Assembly (NCBI GenBank): GCA_014841595.1
Contig: JACYUE010000001.1
Location: 314,193 to 378,192 of the forward strand
Length of the DNA stretch: 64,000 nt
Origin: Oxalobacteraceae sp. CFBP 8761
GTDB taxonomy: Bacteria > Pseudomonadota > Gammaproteobacteria > Burkholderiales > Burkholderiaceae_D
Reading direction: 5' to 3'
The position numbers were made by a program, and so were the translations under genes. Shown piece after piece: positions 24,921-34,869 of the stretch. The notes below the pieces were generated by a model. The model did not search any database. It was given only the letters and a program-made list of their open reading frames with translations, and was not told the DNA's origin. Positions within the stretch are counted from its first letter, which is position 1; each line of letters begins with the position of its first letter.

Positions 24921-26465
24921 ATGAACGAATTCACTCTGCAACCCGGCCAGCTGACCCTGGGCGACCTGCGCGCCGCCTGGAGCGCGCACGCACCATTGAC
25001 CCTGGCCAGCGCGGCCTGGCGCGACATCGCCGCATCCAGCGCGGCCGTCGCCGCCATCGTCGCCAAGGGTGATCCGGCCTACGGCATCAACACGGGCTTC
25101 GGTATCCTGGCCAAGGCCCATATCCCGGTCGAGCAACTGGCCACGCTGCAGCGCAACCTGATCCTGTCGCATGCGGTGGGTACGGGGCCGCTGATCGACG
25201 ACCATATTGTCCGCCTGATCCTGCTGACCAAGATCGGCAGCCTGGCGCGCGGCTACTCGGGCGTGCGCCCGCTGATCGTCGAGACGCTGATTGCGCTGTA
25301 CAACGCCAACATCATGCCGGCCATTCCCGCGCAGGGTTCGGTCGGCGCGTCGGGCGACCTGGCGCCGCTGGCGCACATGACGCTGGCCATGCTGGGCGTG
25401 GGCCAGGTGCGCCACAACGGTGTGCTGGTCGACGCGGTCGATGCGCTGGCGGCAGCCGGCATCGAGCCGGTCGTGCTGGGCGCAAAAGAAGGCCTGGCGC
25501 TGATCAACGGCACGCAGGTCTCGACCGCACTGGCGCTGCACGGCCTGTTCCTGGCCGAGCGCCTGCTCGAAGCGGCGCTGGTCACCGGCGCACTGTCGGT
25601 CGACGCCGCGCGTGGCAGCGACGCGCCGTTCGACGCCCGCATCCACGCCGTGCGCGGGCAGCCGGGCCAGATCGCGGCAGCGGCCATCTACCGCGAGCTG
25701 GTGGCCGGCAGCGCGATCCGCGCCTCGCACCTGGTGGGCGACGAACGCGTGCAGGATCCGTACAGCCTGCGTTGCCAGCCGCAGGTGATGGGCGCCGTGA
25801 TGGACCTGATCGGCAATGCCGGCCGCACGCTGCTGATCGAGGCGAATGCCGTCACCGACAATCCGCTGCTGTTCACCGACGGCGAGGCGGGCAGCGTCAT
25901 CCTGTCGGGCGGGAATTTCCACGCCGAGCCGGTGGCGTTTGCCGCCGATTCGCTGGCGCTGGCCATCGCGGAGATCGGCGCCCTGGCCGAACGCCGTATC
26001 GCGCTGCTGATCGACGCCAACCTGTCCGGCCTGCCGGCGTTCCTCGTGCGCGAGCCAGGCCTGAATTCCGGCTTCATGATCGCCCACGTGACGGCAGCAG
26101 CGCTGGCGTCCGAAAACAAGTCGCTGGCCCATCCCGCCAGCGTCGACAGTCTGCCGACGTCAGCCAACCAGGAAGACCACGTCAGCATGGCCACCTTCGC
26201 GGCGCGCCGTCTTCACCAGATGGCGCACAATACCTGCGTGATCGTCGGCATCGAACTGCTGGCCGCGTGCCAGGGCATCGAGTTCCACCGGCCGCTGCGC
26301 AGTTCGCAGACGCTGGAATCGGTCCATGCGCAGTTGCGCGAGCAGGTCGCGCCGTACGATGCCGACCGCTTCTTCGCGCCGGACATCGAGGCGGCGCGCA
26401 CGATGGTGTGGCAGGGCGCGTTGTCGGCCTCGTGCAAGACGCTGTTCTCGGCGCTGCATCCATAA
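24921..26465 (+). CDS. hutH: Histidine ammonia-lyase
   Basis: 514 residues. It removes ammonia from histidine to give urocanate, the first step of the pathway. The Ala143-Ser144-Gly145 triad in [14 protein letters not shown] cyclises to the MIO electrophile. A Tyr in the N-terminal GINTGFG loop and the conserved QEDHVSM near residue 415 are present. It lies 4 bases after hutU and 18 bases before hutG. Confidence 0.98.
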   Translation: MNEFTLQPGQLTLGDLRAAWSAHAPLTLASAAWRDIAASSAAVAAIVAKGDPAYGINTGFGILAKAHIPVEQLATLQRNLILSHAVGTGPLIDDHIVRLILLTKIGSLARGYSGVRPLIVETLIALYNANIMPAIPAQGSVGASGDLAPLAHMTLAMLGVGQVRHNGVLVDAVDALAAAGIEPVVLGAKEGLALINGTQVSTALALHGLFLAERLLEAALVTGALSVDAARGSDAPFDARIHAVRGQPGQIAAAAIYRELVAGSAIRASHLVGDERVQDPYSLRCQPQVMGAVMDLIGNAGRTLLIEANAVTDNPLLFTDGEAGSVILSGGNFHAEPVAFAADSLALAIAEIGALAERRIALLIDANLSGLPAFLVREPGLNSGFMIAHVTAAALASENKSLAHPASVDSLPTSANQEDHVSMATFAARRLHQMAHNTCVIVGIELLAACQGIEFHRPLRSSQTLESVHAQLREQVAPYDADRFFAPDIEAARTMVWQGALSASCKTLFSALHP

Positions 26466-26483
26466 ATCGACCAGGGAGTTGCA

Positions 26484-27272
26484 ATGGAATTCCGCTTCAA
26501 GGCAGGCAGGCTTCCCATGCTGGTATCGATGCCGCATGCGGGCACCGATATTCCCGACGAGGTAGCGCACACGCTGGCGCCGTGCGCCGCGGCGCGCGCC
26601 GACACCGACTGGCATTTGCCCGAGCTGTACGGTTTTCTGGAAGAGATGGGTATCTCGACCATCTCGGCGCGCTGGTCGCGTTACCTGATCGACCTGAATC
26701 GGCCGCCCGAAAACACCAACCTGTATCCGGGCCTGGACACCACTGGCCTGTGCCCGCTCGACACGTTCGGACGCGAGCGCCTGTACCGCGATGGGATGGA
26801 GCCCGACGGGGCCGAGGTGCAGCGGCGCCTGGCGCGCTACTGGCAGCCGTACCACGCGCAGTTGCGCGCGGAGCTCGACCGCCTGAAGATGGCGCACGGG
26901 CGCGTGGTGCTGTGGGATGCGCATTCCATCGCCTCCGTCGTGCCGCGCTTTTTCGAGGGCACGCTGCCCGACCTGAACTTCGGCACGGCCGAAGGCACGT
27001 CCTGCGCCCCGGGCCTCGAAGCCGCGGTGCTGGGCGTGGCGCGCGCGCAGGAGCGCTTCTCGATCGCGCTCAATGGCCGCTTCAAGGGCGGCCACATCAC
27101 GCGCCACTACGGCCAGCCGGCATCGGGCGTGCATGCAATCCAGCTCGAGAAATGCCAGTACCTGTACATGAACGAAGCACCGCCGTTCGCGTACCGGCCA
27201 GCGGTCGCCGCGACGCTGCAGCCGCTGCTGCGCGACATGGTCAAGGCCGCCGTCGACTGGGTGCGCCCATGA
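26484..27272 (+). CDS. hutG: N-formylglutamate deformylase
   Basis: 262 residues of the N-formylglutamate amidohydrolase family. It splits N-formylglutamate to glutamate and formate, the last step of the five-step HutF route. Seen are SMPHAGTDIPDE, WDAHSI with likely metal ligands, and the conserved NGRFKGGHITRHYG. A GGGAG site precedes the ATG. It overlaps hutF by an ATGA. Confidence 0.95.
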   Translation: MEFRFKAGRLPMLVSMPHAGTDIPDEVAHTLAPCAAARADTDWHLPELYGFLEEMGISTISARWSRYLIDLNRPPENTNLYPGLDTTGLCPLDTFGRERLYRDGMEPDGAEVQRRLARYWQPYHAQLRAELDRLKMAHGRVVLWDAHSIASVVPRFFEGTLPDLNFGTAEGTSCAPGLEAAVLGVARAQERFSIALNGRFKGGHITRHYGQPASGVHAIQLEKCQYLYMNEAPPFAYRPAVAATLQPLLRDMVKAAVDWVRP

Positions 27273-28627
27273 CAGCGCTGTTCGCGCGCCACGCGCTGCT
27301 GTCGCAGGGCTGGCAGCGTGACGTGCTGCTCGAATGGGACAGCGCGGGTGACCTGACGCAGGTTGCCCCCGGCGCGCGCCCACCACTGAACGTGGCGCGT
27401 GCCGAGTACGTGCTGCCGGGGATGGTCAACCTGCACTCGCACGCGTTCCAGCGCGCGCTGGGCGGCCTGACCGAAACGGGCAGTGAAGGGCCGGACAGCT
27501 TCTGGACCTGGCGCGACCTGATGTACCGCTTCGCCGCGCGCATCACGCCGGAGGGGATCGAAGCCATTGCCGCGCAGCTGTTCGCCGAGTGCCTGCGCCA
27601 TGGCTACACGTCGGTCTGCGAATTTCACTACCTGCAGCGCGCGGTCGATGGCGCCAGCTATGCGCGGCCCGCCGAAACCGCCGAGCGTGTGGCCGCGGCC
27701 GCGCAACTGGCCGGCATGGGCGTGACGCTGCTGCCGGTGCTGTACAGCCACGCCGGGTTTGGCGCGCAGCCGCTTACACCGGGCCAGGCGCGCTTTCGCA
27801 CCGACGTCGACGATGTGCTGGGCATCGTCGAATCACTGGCGCCGCTGCGGGGTGGCCAGCTCGAAGTGGGCGCGGCGCCGCACTCGCTGCGCGCGGCCGG
27901 CATCGATGCGATCCGCGCGCTGGCGGCCGGCTTGCCTCCCGCGCGGCCACTGCACATCCACATCGCCGAGCAAGAGGCCGAGGTGGCCCAGTGCATCGCG
28001 CACACAGGCCGGCGGCCCGTTGCCTACCTGCTCGACCAGCTCGCGCCTGATGAGCGCTGGTGCCTCGTGCATGCCACGCACCTGGACGCGGTGGAAATCA
28101 CAGGGCTGGCAGCCAGCGGCGCCGTCGCCGGCCTGTGTCCGACCACCGAGGCGAATCTGGGCGACGGCCTGTTTCCGCTGGCGCCGTACATCGCCGCCGG
28201 CGGGCGCTTCGGCATCGGCAGCGACAGCCATGTCTCGCAGAGTCCCGTCGAAGAATTGCGCTGGCTCGAATACGGCCAGCGCCTGCAGCACCGGCAGCGC
28301 AATGTGGCGCACGTGCCAGCGCAGCGCAGCGTCGGCGACTTTTTGTGGCAAGCTGCGTTGATTGGTGGCGCGCAGGCCACTGGCCGGCGCGTCGGTGCAC
28401 TGGAAGCAGGGCGGCGCGCCGATCTGCTGGTGCTGGATGCGCAGCATCCGAACCTCGACGGCGTTGACCACGCCGAGGTCCTTGGTCGCATGGTATTTTG
28501 CGGTAACGATAACCTCGTGCGCGACGTGCTGTGCGGCGGCCGCTGGGTCGTGCAGGCCGGCCGCCATCGGGCGCAGGAGGCGATTGCTTCGCGCTACCGC
28601 CAGGCGCTCCGGGATTTGCGTTCTTAG
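27269..28627 (+). CDS. hutF: Formimidoylglutamate deiminase
   Basis: 452 residues of the amidohydrolase superfamily. It hydrolyses N-formimino-glutamate to N-formylglutamate and ammonia. Metal ligands are visible in NLHSHAFQR, HIHIAEQ, VHATHL and the final Asp in GSDSHVSQ. The start is the ATG at 27269, coupled by ATGA to hutG; the same frame is open far upstream across hutH and hutG, which is a shadow. Presence of hutF with hutG shows the formylglutamate branch, not the formamide-releasing one. Confidence 0.96.
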   Translation: MTALFARHALLSQGWQRDVLLEWDSAGDLTQVAPGARPPLNVARAEYVLPGMVNLHSHAFQRALGGLTETGSEGPDSFWTWRDLMYRFAARITPEGIEAIAAQLFAECLRHGYTSVCEFHYLQRAVDGASYARPAETAERVAAAAQLAGMGVTLLPVLYSHAGFGAQPLTPGQARFRTDVDDVLGIVESLAPLRGGQLEVGAAPHSLRAAGIDAIRALAAGLPPARPLHIHIAEQEAEVAQCIAHTGRRPVAYLLDQLAPDERWCLVHATHLDAVEITGLAASGAVAGLCPTTEANLGDGLFPLAPYIAAGGRFGIGSDSHVSQSPVEELRWLEYGQRLQHRQRNVAHVPAQRSVGDFLWQAALIGGAQATGRRVGALEAGRRADLLVLDAQHPNLDGVDHAEVLGRMVFCGNDNLVRDVLCGGRWVVQAGRHRAQEAIASRYRQALRDLRS

Positions 28628-28639
28628 AAAGGTGACCAC

Positions 28640-29254
28640 ATGACTGTCTTGATTCCGTTTGCAGGCCTGGCCCCGGTACCGTGGAAGAACGGCGGCGGCA
28701 ACACGACCGAGATCGCGATCGGCCCGCTCGACGCCGGCTTCGACGATTTCGACTGGCGCGTCAGCCTCGCCACCATCGCCGAAGACGGCGCGTTCTCGCA
28801 GTTCGAGGGTGTCGACCGCACGCTGGCGCTGGTCGACGGCCACGGCATGACCTTGCAGATCGATGGCGAGCCGACCCTGATCACGCATGCCGAGCCGGTC
28901 GTCGCGTTCGACGGCAGCTCTGAAGTGCGGGCCAAGCTCAATCGCGGGCCGACGACCGACTTCAATGTCATGTCGCGCAGCGAGCGCTGTTATCACCAGT
29001 TCGGCCGGCGGCGCCTGAGCGGCGATTCGACCTTCATTGCGCGCGCCGAAATCACGGTGCTGTTTTTGGCCGAAGGCGACAGCCTGCAGCTGGCCAGCGA
29101 CAGCGAGCGCATTGGCCTCGTGCGCTACGACGCTGTGGTGCTCGATCAGGGCACCGTGTGGACGCTCGAGGCGGGGCAGGCCACCATCTATATCGTCGAC
29201 GTCCACTATTATTCCGACGAGGATGATGACGACGACGCGGGGATGTATGACTGA
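28640..29254 (+). CDS. hutD: HutD family protein
   Basis: 204 residues of the cupin-like HutD family, with the conserved start [19 protein letters not shown] and [16 protein letters not shown]. HutD is needed for fitness on histidine in Pseudomonas and has been proposed to control the level of hut activity, but no enzyme reaction is established. The very acidic C-terminus (DEDDDDD) is a striking feature. An AAAGG site lies upstream. The stop overlaps hutI by 8 bases. Confidence 0.92.
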   Translation: MTVLIPFAGLAPVPWKNGGGNTTEIAIGPLDAGFDDFDWRVSLATIAEDGAFSQFEGVDRTLALVDGHGMTLQIDGEPTLITHAEPVVAFDGSSEVRAKLNRGPTTDFNVMSRSERCYHQFGRRRLSGDSTFIARAEITVLFLAEGDSLQLASDSERIGLVRYDAVVLDQGTVWTLEAGQATIYIVDVHYYSDEDDDDDAGMYD

Positions 29255-30449
29255 CCTGCTGCTGTCCAACGTGCACCTTGCCACGATGGACAACGGCTAC
29301 GGCGTGCTGCACGACGCCGCGCTGGCGATCAAGGATGGCCGCATCGCCTGGATCGGCGCGCGGTGCGATGCGCCGCCGGCCGCGCGCGAACACGACTGTG
29401 GCGGCGCCTGGCTCACGCCCGGCCTGATCGATTGCCACACCCATATCGTCCATGGCGGCAACCGCAGCGACGAATGGGAAGCACGCCTGAACGGCGCCAC
29501 CTATGAAGACATCGCGCGTCAGGGCGGCGGCATCATGGCCACCGTGCGCGCCACGCGCGCGCTCGACATCGATGCGCTGGTCGCGGCCAGCCTGCCGCGT
29601 GTGAAGGCCTTGCTGGCCGAAGGCGTGACAACGCTCGAGATCAAGTCGGGCTACGGTCTCGCGCTGGACGCCGAAGAACGCATGCTGCGCGCGGCGCGCC
29701 GCATCGGCGAACTGCTGCCGGTACGCGTCGTCACCACCTTTCTGGGCGCGCACGCGCTGCCACCTGAATTCGCGAGGCGCCCGGACGACTACATCAGCGA
29801 CGTGTGCGACGTCATGCTGCCGGCACTGGCGGAGCAGGGCCTGGTCGACGCAGTCGATGCGTTCTGCGAGCGCATCGGCTTTACCAATGCGCAGACCGCG
29901 CGCGTGTTCGACAAGGCTGGCGCGCTGGGCTTGCCCGTCAAGCTGCATGCCGAGCAGTTGTCCGACCAGGGCGGCGCAGAACTCGTGGCGCACCATGGCG
30001 GCTTGTCGGCCGATCATCTGGAACACCTGAGCGAACAGGGCATCGCTGCAATGGCGCAGGCCGGCACGGTGGCCGTGCTGCTGCCGGGCGCTTATTACTA
30101 TCTGCGCGAAACGACCATGCCGCCAATCGCCGCCTTGCGCGCTGCCGGCGTGCCGATGGCCGTGGCCACCGACTGCAATCCCGGCACCTCGCCACTGACG
30201 TCATTGCTGCTGGCACTGAACATGGCCTGCACGCTATGGCGCCTCACGCCGCAAGAGGCGCTGCTGGGCGTGACCGCGCACGCGGCGCGCGCGCTTGGTC
30301 TGCAGGACGAGATCGGCAAGCTCACGGTTGGCAAGCGCGCCGACCTGGCCTTATGGAACATTGCGCGACCTGCCGATCTTGCCTACGCGATCGGTTTGAA
30401 TCCCTGCCAGGCCGTCATTCATGGCGGCATCTTGCGCACCATTGGCTGA
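29247..30449 (+). CDS. hutI: Imidazolonepropionase
   Basis: 400 residues. It opens the ring of imidazolone propionate to give formimino-glutamate, the third pathway step. Amidohydrolase metal site residues lie in [20 protein letters not shown] and [18 protein letters not shown] is conserved in the family. The ATG at 29247 ([15 protein letters not shown]) lies inside the hutD stop region, indicating coupled translation. Last gene of the operon. Confidence 0.97.
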   Translation: MTDLLLSNVHLATMDNGYGVLHDAALAIKDGRIAWIGARCDAPPAAREHDCGGAWLTPGLIDCHTHIVHGGNRSDEWEARLNGATYEDIARQGGGIMATVRATRALDIDALVAASLPRVKALLAEGVTTLEIKSGYGLALDAEERMLRAARRIGELLPVRVVTTFLGAHALPPEFARRPDDYISDVCDVMLPALAEQGLVDAVDAFCERIGFTNAQTARVFDKAGALGLPVKLHAEQLSDQGGAELVAHHGGLSADHLEHLSEQGIAAMAQAGTVAVLLPGAYYYLRETTMPPIAALRAAGVPMAVATDCNPGTSPLTSLLLALNMACTLWRLTPQEALLGVTAHAARALGLQDEIGKLTVGKRADLALWNIARPADLAYAIGLNPCQAVIHGGILRTIG

Positions 30450-30584
30450 GCTTTTGATCGCCCGCAAGGCCGTCATCTGCGTTTCGGAGAAGATGAATTT
30501 CGCGACATGTAAAAAAAACGGTGACCGCCGTAAGCAAATGTAAGGCTTAATCAATCGTTAAGGATCGCTGGCTATAGTCCTTCT

Positions 30585-30657
30585 CGTGATTCAACTTCTC
30601 CCCTCCCCATTTGCCAAAATGGGTTTGCCCACGGCGCCAACGCGTCGTGGGTTTTTC
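30585..30657 (+). ncRNA. Candidate small RNA between hutI and a GNAT gene
   Basis: A possible -10 box TATAGT (30573-30578) precedes a C/U-rich stretch with CTTCTCCCCTCCCC, an anti-Shine-Dalgarno-like sequence. A 7-bp hairpin (30606-30623) and a second hairpin (30628-30651) with a T-run follow. No recognisable -35 box and no protein gene are seen. The same hairpins could simply end the hut transcript. Confidence 0.3.
30628..30657 (+). terminator. Intrinsic terminator downstream of the hut operon
   Basis: Six paired bases CCCACG/CGTGGG extend with GCG/CGC inside, and a run of T follows (TTTTTCTTT). It is nearly 180 bases past the hutI stop, so it may belong to an independent short transcript. 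Confidence 0.65.
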
Positions 30658-30697
30658 TTTGTCGGTCGGGTTTATCGTCCGCCGACATCAGCCGAAA

Positions 30698-31189
30698 TCA
30701 GCTGCGTTCGGCCAGCGCCGTCAGGCTTTCGCCAGTCACGCGGCAGATGCGCCACTCGGGCATCACGTCCGCACCCATCGCCTTGTAGAAATTGATTGCA
30801 GGCTCGTTCCAGTCCAATACCGACCATTCGAAACGCCCGCAGCCGCGCTCGACCGCCAGCTGCGCCAGCCGTTGCAGCATGCGCGTGCCGATGTTCTTGC
30901 CGCGATGCGCTTGCTTCACATACAGGTCTTCAAGGTACAAACCTTTCTTGGTCAGGAAGGTCGAGAAGTTATGGAAGAACAGCGCGAAGGTGACGACCTC
31001 GCCGTTCTCTTCGCCAACGATGGCTTCACACGACGGGTGTGTGCCGAACAGGCCTTCGTGCAGCAGGGCTTCGGTGGCCACCACCATGTGTTCGAGTTTT
31101 TCAAAGACGGCCAGTTCCACGATCATGGCGTGGATGTGGGTGACGTCGTCCGGACGGGCAGGGCGGATGGAAAATGGGGCAGCGGTCAT
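30698..31189 (-). CDS. GNAT-family N-acetyltransferase
   Basis: 163 residues. The acetyl-CoA binding motif A is clear (LYVKQAHRGKNIGTRML), as is motif B (FEWSVLDWNEPAINFYKAMGA). The pattern is closest to diamine or thialysine acetyltransferases of the spermidine/spermine type, but the substrate is not certain. It overlaps the upstream DMT exporter gene by ATGA, so the two form a small operon. Confidence 0.88.
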   Translation of the reverse strand: MTAAPFSIRPARPDDVTHIHAMIVELAVFEKLEHMVVATEALLHEGLFGTHPSCEAIVGEENGEVVTFALFFHNFSTFLTKKGLYLEDLYVKQAHRGKNIGTRMLQRLAQLAVERGCGRFEWSVLDWNEPAINFYKAMGADVMPEWRICRVTGESLTALAERS

Positions 31190-32124
31190 GGCGATTCGAT
31201 GGGATTGTTCAGGTTAGCGGATTGCACGATTTTTGGTGCGGGCGCACGCACGGCCCAGGCCACGCTCGCCAGGCACACGATCATGCCGAGAAATTCAAGC
31301 GCGCCGGGGCGGTAATCTTCGAGCAGCACCGACAGCAGCACCGACAGCACGGGCGTGACGACGGTAACGTACACGGCCTTGTTGGCGCCGATGCGGGCGA
31401 TCAGCGTGAAGTAGGCAAAGAAGGCGACGACCGAGCCGAAGATCGACAGGTAGAACAGGCCGGCCCAGTAGGTGCCGCTGTCGGGCAGCGTGAAGGCGTC
31501 GCCGTTCGCGAGCGACCACAGCGTGACCATCGACGCGCCCCACAGCATCGACCACGCCATCGTCAGCGGCAGGTTCGCGCACTGCTGCTTGACCTTGGTG
31601 ACGACGACGCTGCCGCCCGCGCTGGCCATGGTCGCGGCCAGCGCCAGCACGACGCCGGCGATGAAGTGACCGTTGCCGCCGGCCTGGATCGCCTGCCAGG
31701 CATCGCCAATGGCGTGCCAGAACAGCAGCGCGACGCCCACCATGGCGGCCGCGCCGCAGGTCCAGGTGCGGCGGTTGATCGCTGTGCCAAAGAAGAGGCG
31801 GCTCCAGATGGGCGTCCAGAACACCATCAGCGCAAACATCACGGCCACCAGGCCTGAGACGACGTGCTGCTCCGCGTGGTAGGTGCAGATATACGAGATG
31901 CCGAAGGTCAGGCCGCCCTGCAGCGCCATCCAGCGGTGCGTGCGCCAAGGCAGGCTCAGGCGTTCGCGGCGTGCGATGCATACGGCGAACAAGGCAGCGG
32001 CAGCGAGGAAGAAGCGATAGGCCACCGACACCGCCGGTGCGGTGTGTCCCAGTTGCAGGGTGATGGCCCAGAAGGTCGAGCCCCAGATCAGGGACGCGAT
32101 GGTAAACAGGATGGGGGAAGACAT
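31186..32124 (-). CDS. EamA/DMT-family transporter
   Basis: 312 residues from the ATG at 32124, with about ten membrane helices in two EamA halves. The first begins near LFTIASLIWGSTFWAI, the second near GVVLALAATMASAGGSVVV. DMT proteins export amino acids and related metabolites. Coupling with the acetyltransferase may mean handling of a common amine, which is inference. Confidence 0.88.
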   Translation of the reverse strand: MSSPILFTIASLIWGSTFWAITLQLGHTAPAVSVAYRFFLAAAALFAVCIARRERLSLPWRTHRWMALQGGLTFGISYICTYHAEQHVVSGLVAVMFALMVFWTPIWSRLFFGTAINRRTWTCGAAAMVGVALLFWHAIGDAWQAIQAGGNGHFIAGVVLALAATMASAGGSVVVTKVKQQCANLPLTMAWSMLWGASMVTLWSLANGDAFTLPDSGTYWAGLFYLSIFGSVVAFFAYFTLIARIGANKAVYVTVVTPVLSVLLSVLLEDYRPGALEFLGMIVCLASVAWAVRAPAPKIVQSANLNNPIESP

Positions 32125-32205
32125 CGCGGGAGTATAGATGGCCTGCCAGGTTCCTGTCGGCATCACCTCATCGACCAGCATCCCCGATGTAGTAGAAATG
32201 CAACA

Positions 32206-32652
32206 TCACCATGCGAGCCGGATACGCCGGTACAGAATGCTCAGCACGAACAGCGGCCCGATCAGCAAGAAGCGCAGATCGTCGAAAAACGAAGGCTTCT
32301 TGCCCTCGATATGGTGGCCGATGAACTGGCCGAGCCAGGCCGCCACGAACACGCCGATCGCCGTCGGCAACACGGTCCCGTCCGGCAGCATCGCCAGTAC
32401 CAGCAGCATCGCGCCGACCATCACGCCCATCCCCAACGCGAAGGCGCGCGATAGCGTGACGTAATACGCCAGCGCCGCTGCCGCCACCAGCAGTGCTACC
32501 GCGGGATGGAGCGCCCACAGCATGCCCAGCAGGCTGAACACGATTGCCGGGATGCAGACGATGTGGATCAGTTCATTGACGGGATTGCGGTGGCTTTCGC
32601 CATAGCGCGCCAGCAGGACATCGATGGCGCGGGGCGTGGATGCGGTGTACAT
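32206..32652 (-). CDS. Mpo1-like (DUF962) membrane protein
   Basis: 148 residues with about four membrane helices. It shows the family hallmarks YGESHRNPVNELIHIVCIP near the N-terminus and FIGHHIEGKKPSF near the C-terminus, whose histidines are thought to bind iron. Yeast Mpo1 is a dioxygenase in alpha-oxidation of 2-hydroxy fatty acids; the bacterial role is not known to me. The ATG at 32652 is chosen; the same frame is open much further upstream, antiparallel in phase to the LysR gene, which is a shadow. Confidence 0.85.
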   Translation of the reverse strand: MYTASTPRAIDVLLARYGESHRNPVNELIHIVCIPAIVFSLLGMLWALHPAVALLVAAAALAYYVTLSRAFALGMGVMVGAMLLVLAMLPDGTVLPTAIGVFVAAWLGQFIGHHIEGKKPSFFDDLRFLLIGPLFVLSILYRRIRLAW

Positions 32653-32714
32653 GGCGGCGTCTCCCTGTATTGTTGTAACGACGATTCTACCGCCGCTGTT
32701 CCCCGTGCGGCGGC

Positions 32715-33668
32715 CTATCGTGGCGGCAGCGCCGGCGTGGGCGCCGTGGTGTCGGCCGGCTGCACGCGCAGATGGGCATGGTTCGCGAACAGCTCGGCGA
32801 TCCATTCGACGAATACCCGCACCTTGGCGGACAAATGGCGATTCTGCGGATAGACGACGTGGACGGGAATCGGATCGCAGCGCCAATCCGGCAGCAGCCG
32901 CACCATCTTGCCGGTCGCGAGCTGCTCGGACAAAAGATAGTCGGTCATATTGATCACACCCAGGCCGGCCAGGCCCGCCTTGATATAGGCGTTCGAATCG
33001 TTGAGTGCGATGGCGCCGGGCAGCATGACCTCGATGCGCTCGCCGTCGCGGGTGAAATCCCAGCCGCTGACCTTGCCCGACTTGGACGAGAAATAGTTGA
33101 CGCAGCGATGGCGCTCCAGATCGTTCGGATGCAGCGGCATGCCGAAGCGCTCGATATATGAGGGCGCCGCGCAGGTGACGAAATTGATCACGCCAACGCG
33201 CCGCGCAATCAGGTTGTTGTCGATCAGGTCGCCACCGCGCACGGCACAGTCGACGCCTTCCTCGACCAGGTCGACCGGACGATCGGTGCTGCCCATCTCC
33301 AGCGTGATATCGGGATAGCGCGCGAAAAAATCGGGCAGGGCGGGAATCAGGATCTCGCAGGTGAGACCCGTGGGCGCATCCACCCGCAGCCGGCCACTGG
33401 GGCTGAAGCGGTGGCGCGTGAGCGATTCTTCGGCGTCGCGCACGTCCGACAGGATCCGCACGCAGCGCTCGTAATAGGCGGCGCCGTCGGATGTCACGGA
33501 CACGTGGCGGGTCGTGCGATGCAACAGGCGTGAGGCGAGCGACGTTTCGAGCGCCTGGATCAGTGTCGATACCGTCGCCTTGGGCATTTGCAGCGTGTCG
33601 GCAGCGCGCGTGAAGCTGCCCGCATCGACGACTTGGACGAACACTTCCATGGCTTGCAGCTTGTTCAT
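32715..33668 (-). CDS. LysR-family transcriptional regulator
   Basis: 317 residues. The N-terminal winged helix (AMEVFVQVVDAGSFTRAAD, then PKATVSTLIQALE) is followed by a periplasmic-binding-like effector domain (about 90-300). The type with SxTRAAxxLxxxxxxVS and a C-terminal Pro-rich tail is common in Burkholderiales. The target is unknown. The small membrane protein gene at 33809 is divergent, so the 140-base gap between them may be its control region. Confidence 0.92.
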   Translation of the reverse strand: MNKLQAMEVFVQVVDAGSFTRAADTLQMPKATVSTLIQALETSLASRLLHRTTRHVSVTSDGAAYYERCVRILSDVRDAEESLTRHRFSPSGRLRVDAPTGLTCEILIPALPDFFARYPDITLEMGSTDRPVDLVEEGVDCAVRGGDLIDNNLIARRVGVINFVTCAAPSYIERFGMPLHPNDLERHRCVNYFSSKSGKVSGWDFTRDGERIEVMLPGAIALNDSNAYIKAGLAGLGVINMTDYLLSEQLATGKMVRLLPDWRCDPIPVHVVYPQNRHLSAKVRVFVEWIAELFANHAHLRVQPADTTAPTPALPPR

Positions 33669-33808
33669 CTGGATTCTGACTCAAAAATAGCGCCATTGTT
33701 CAGGAATCTGAACAATCAATTCGGTATTGTCATCTTTATCCGATTGAGGATCAAGACTATTATGTGTGCATCGCAACAAAGTATTTACTTGAGAAGACGG
33801 AGCAGGAC

Positions 33809-34027
33809 ATGAGTATTCGAGATGGCATTTTTACCACGGTTGCAGTCACGCTTAGCGGCGTCGCGCTGGCGGGATTGCTTTGCACGGATGCTTATTCCCG
33901 CGCCGCCGGCGCCGAAGCACGCGGTGTGCGGGCGTTGTCGATGCAGATGCAGATGACCTGCGTGGGCGATTGCGCCGTCGTCGACGAGCGCATCGTCGAA
34001 CTCGAGCTCGGGCAGGCCGCGCGATGA
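33809..34027 (+). CDS. Small exported or membrane-anchored protein
   Basis: 72 residues from the ATG at 33809, preceded by GGAGCAGGA. One hydrophobic N-terminal segment (VAVTLSGVALAGLLCTDAY) could be a signal peptide or anchor. The remainder has two cysteines (TCVGDCAVV) and an acidic end. No family is recognised. The stop overlaps the next start by ATGA, so it is translated with the hydrolase-like protein downstream. Confidence 0.6.
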   Translation: MSIRDGIFTTVAVTLSGVALAGLLCTDAYSRAAGAEARGVRALSMQMQMTCVGDCAVVDERIVELELGQAAR

Positions 34028-34869
34028 ACACCGTGGGCGACATGCCGGACCGCGCGCTGAAAGTACGCGACCTCGAGGTCACGGGCGCTACCGGCCCGCT
34101 GCCGGCGCGCCTGTACGCCGCTGGCCCGGCCGCCAAGCGCGACATGCTGGTCGTGTTCTACCACGGCGGCGGCTTTGACAGCGGCGACCTCGACGAAGCG
34201 GACGATTTCCTGCGCTCGCTGGCCGAATGCGATCACCTGCCGCTGGTGCTGGCGCCGAGCTACACGCTGGCCACTGTCAGCCCGTTCCCGGCGGCCGTCG
34301 AGGATGCCCACGCGGTTCTGCAGTGGGCCAAGAAGAACAAGACCAAGCTTGGCTGGAACGGCAAGCTCCTGGTGACGGCCGGCATCGAAGCCGGCGCCAA
34401 CCTGGCGGCTGTCTGCGCGCTGATGTCGCGTGATCGTGGTGGTCCGGCACTCGCTGGCCAGATCCTCGTCATGCCGATGCTCGACCCGGCCCTGAGTACC
34501 GGTTCGATGCGCCAGCTCACGCAATGCTCCGACCGCGAAAAGGCCGCCACGATCTGCGCCGAAGCCTATCGCGGCTATTTGCCCCACGCAGCCGACCGCT
34601 CGCATCCGTACGCGGCGCCGCTGCATTCCAGCCGTCTGAAGAACCTGGCGCCGGCGCTGATCCTGTCGGCCGAAGACGATCCGCTGCGCGACGAAGCCGA
34701 GCTGTATGGCGCAAAACTGATCAATGCGGGCATCTGCACCACGGTGCGGCGCATGGCGCCCGCTGATCTGCAAGACCCGAACGGCCGCAATGAATGCGCC
34801 TGCAAATGGCAGGCGATGGGGGAGATTGCGAATTTCCTGGCACGGCTGGAGGGGCGGCAGGGGGCTTGA
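34024..34869 (+). CDS. Alpha/beta-hydrolase-fold protein lacking the catalytic serine (HSL-like)
   Basis: 281 residues of the hormone-sensitive-lipase-like alpha/beta hydrolase family. The oxyanion-hole HGGG is present (47-50), and the acid loop SAEDDPLRDEAE is conserved (from 215). The nucleophile elbow reads GIEAG (120-124), with Glu122 where Ser is expected. The usual C-terminal His of the HGF motif is also missing (APADLQ). It is therefore probably not an esterase; it may be a binding or regulatory protein. It is coupled to the small protein before it and lies upstream of the RND operon. Confidence 0.75.
   Translation: MNTVGDMPDRALKVRDLEVTGATGPLPARLYAAGPAAKRDMLVVFYHGGGFDSGDLDEADDFLRSLAECDHLPLVLAPSYTLATVSPFPAAVEDAHAVLQWAKKNKTKLGWNGKLLVTAGIEAGANLAAVCALMSRDRGGPALAGQILVMPMLDPALSTGSMRQLTQCSDREKAATICAEAYRGYLPHAADRSHPYAAPLHSSRLKNLAPALILSAEDDPLRDEAELYGAKLINAGICTTVRRMAPADLQDPNGRNECACKWQAMGEIANFLARLEGRQGA

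Noticed and set aside
25772..27268. 500-codon N-terminal extension of hutF
   Set aside because: It runs through hutH and hutG in another frame. The real hutF starts at 27269, coupled to the hutG stop.
32653..33696. N-terminal extension of the Mpo1-like gene
   Set aside because: It is a shadow of the LysR gene on the same strand in another frame; the Mpo1 homology begins at the ATG at 32652.
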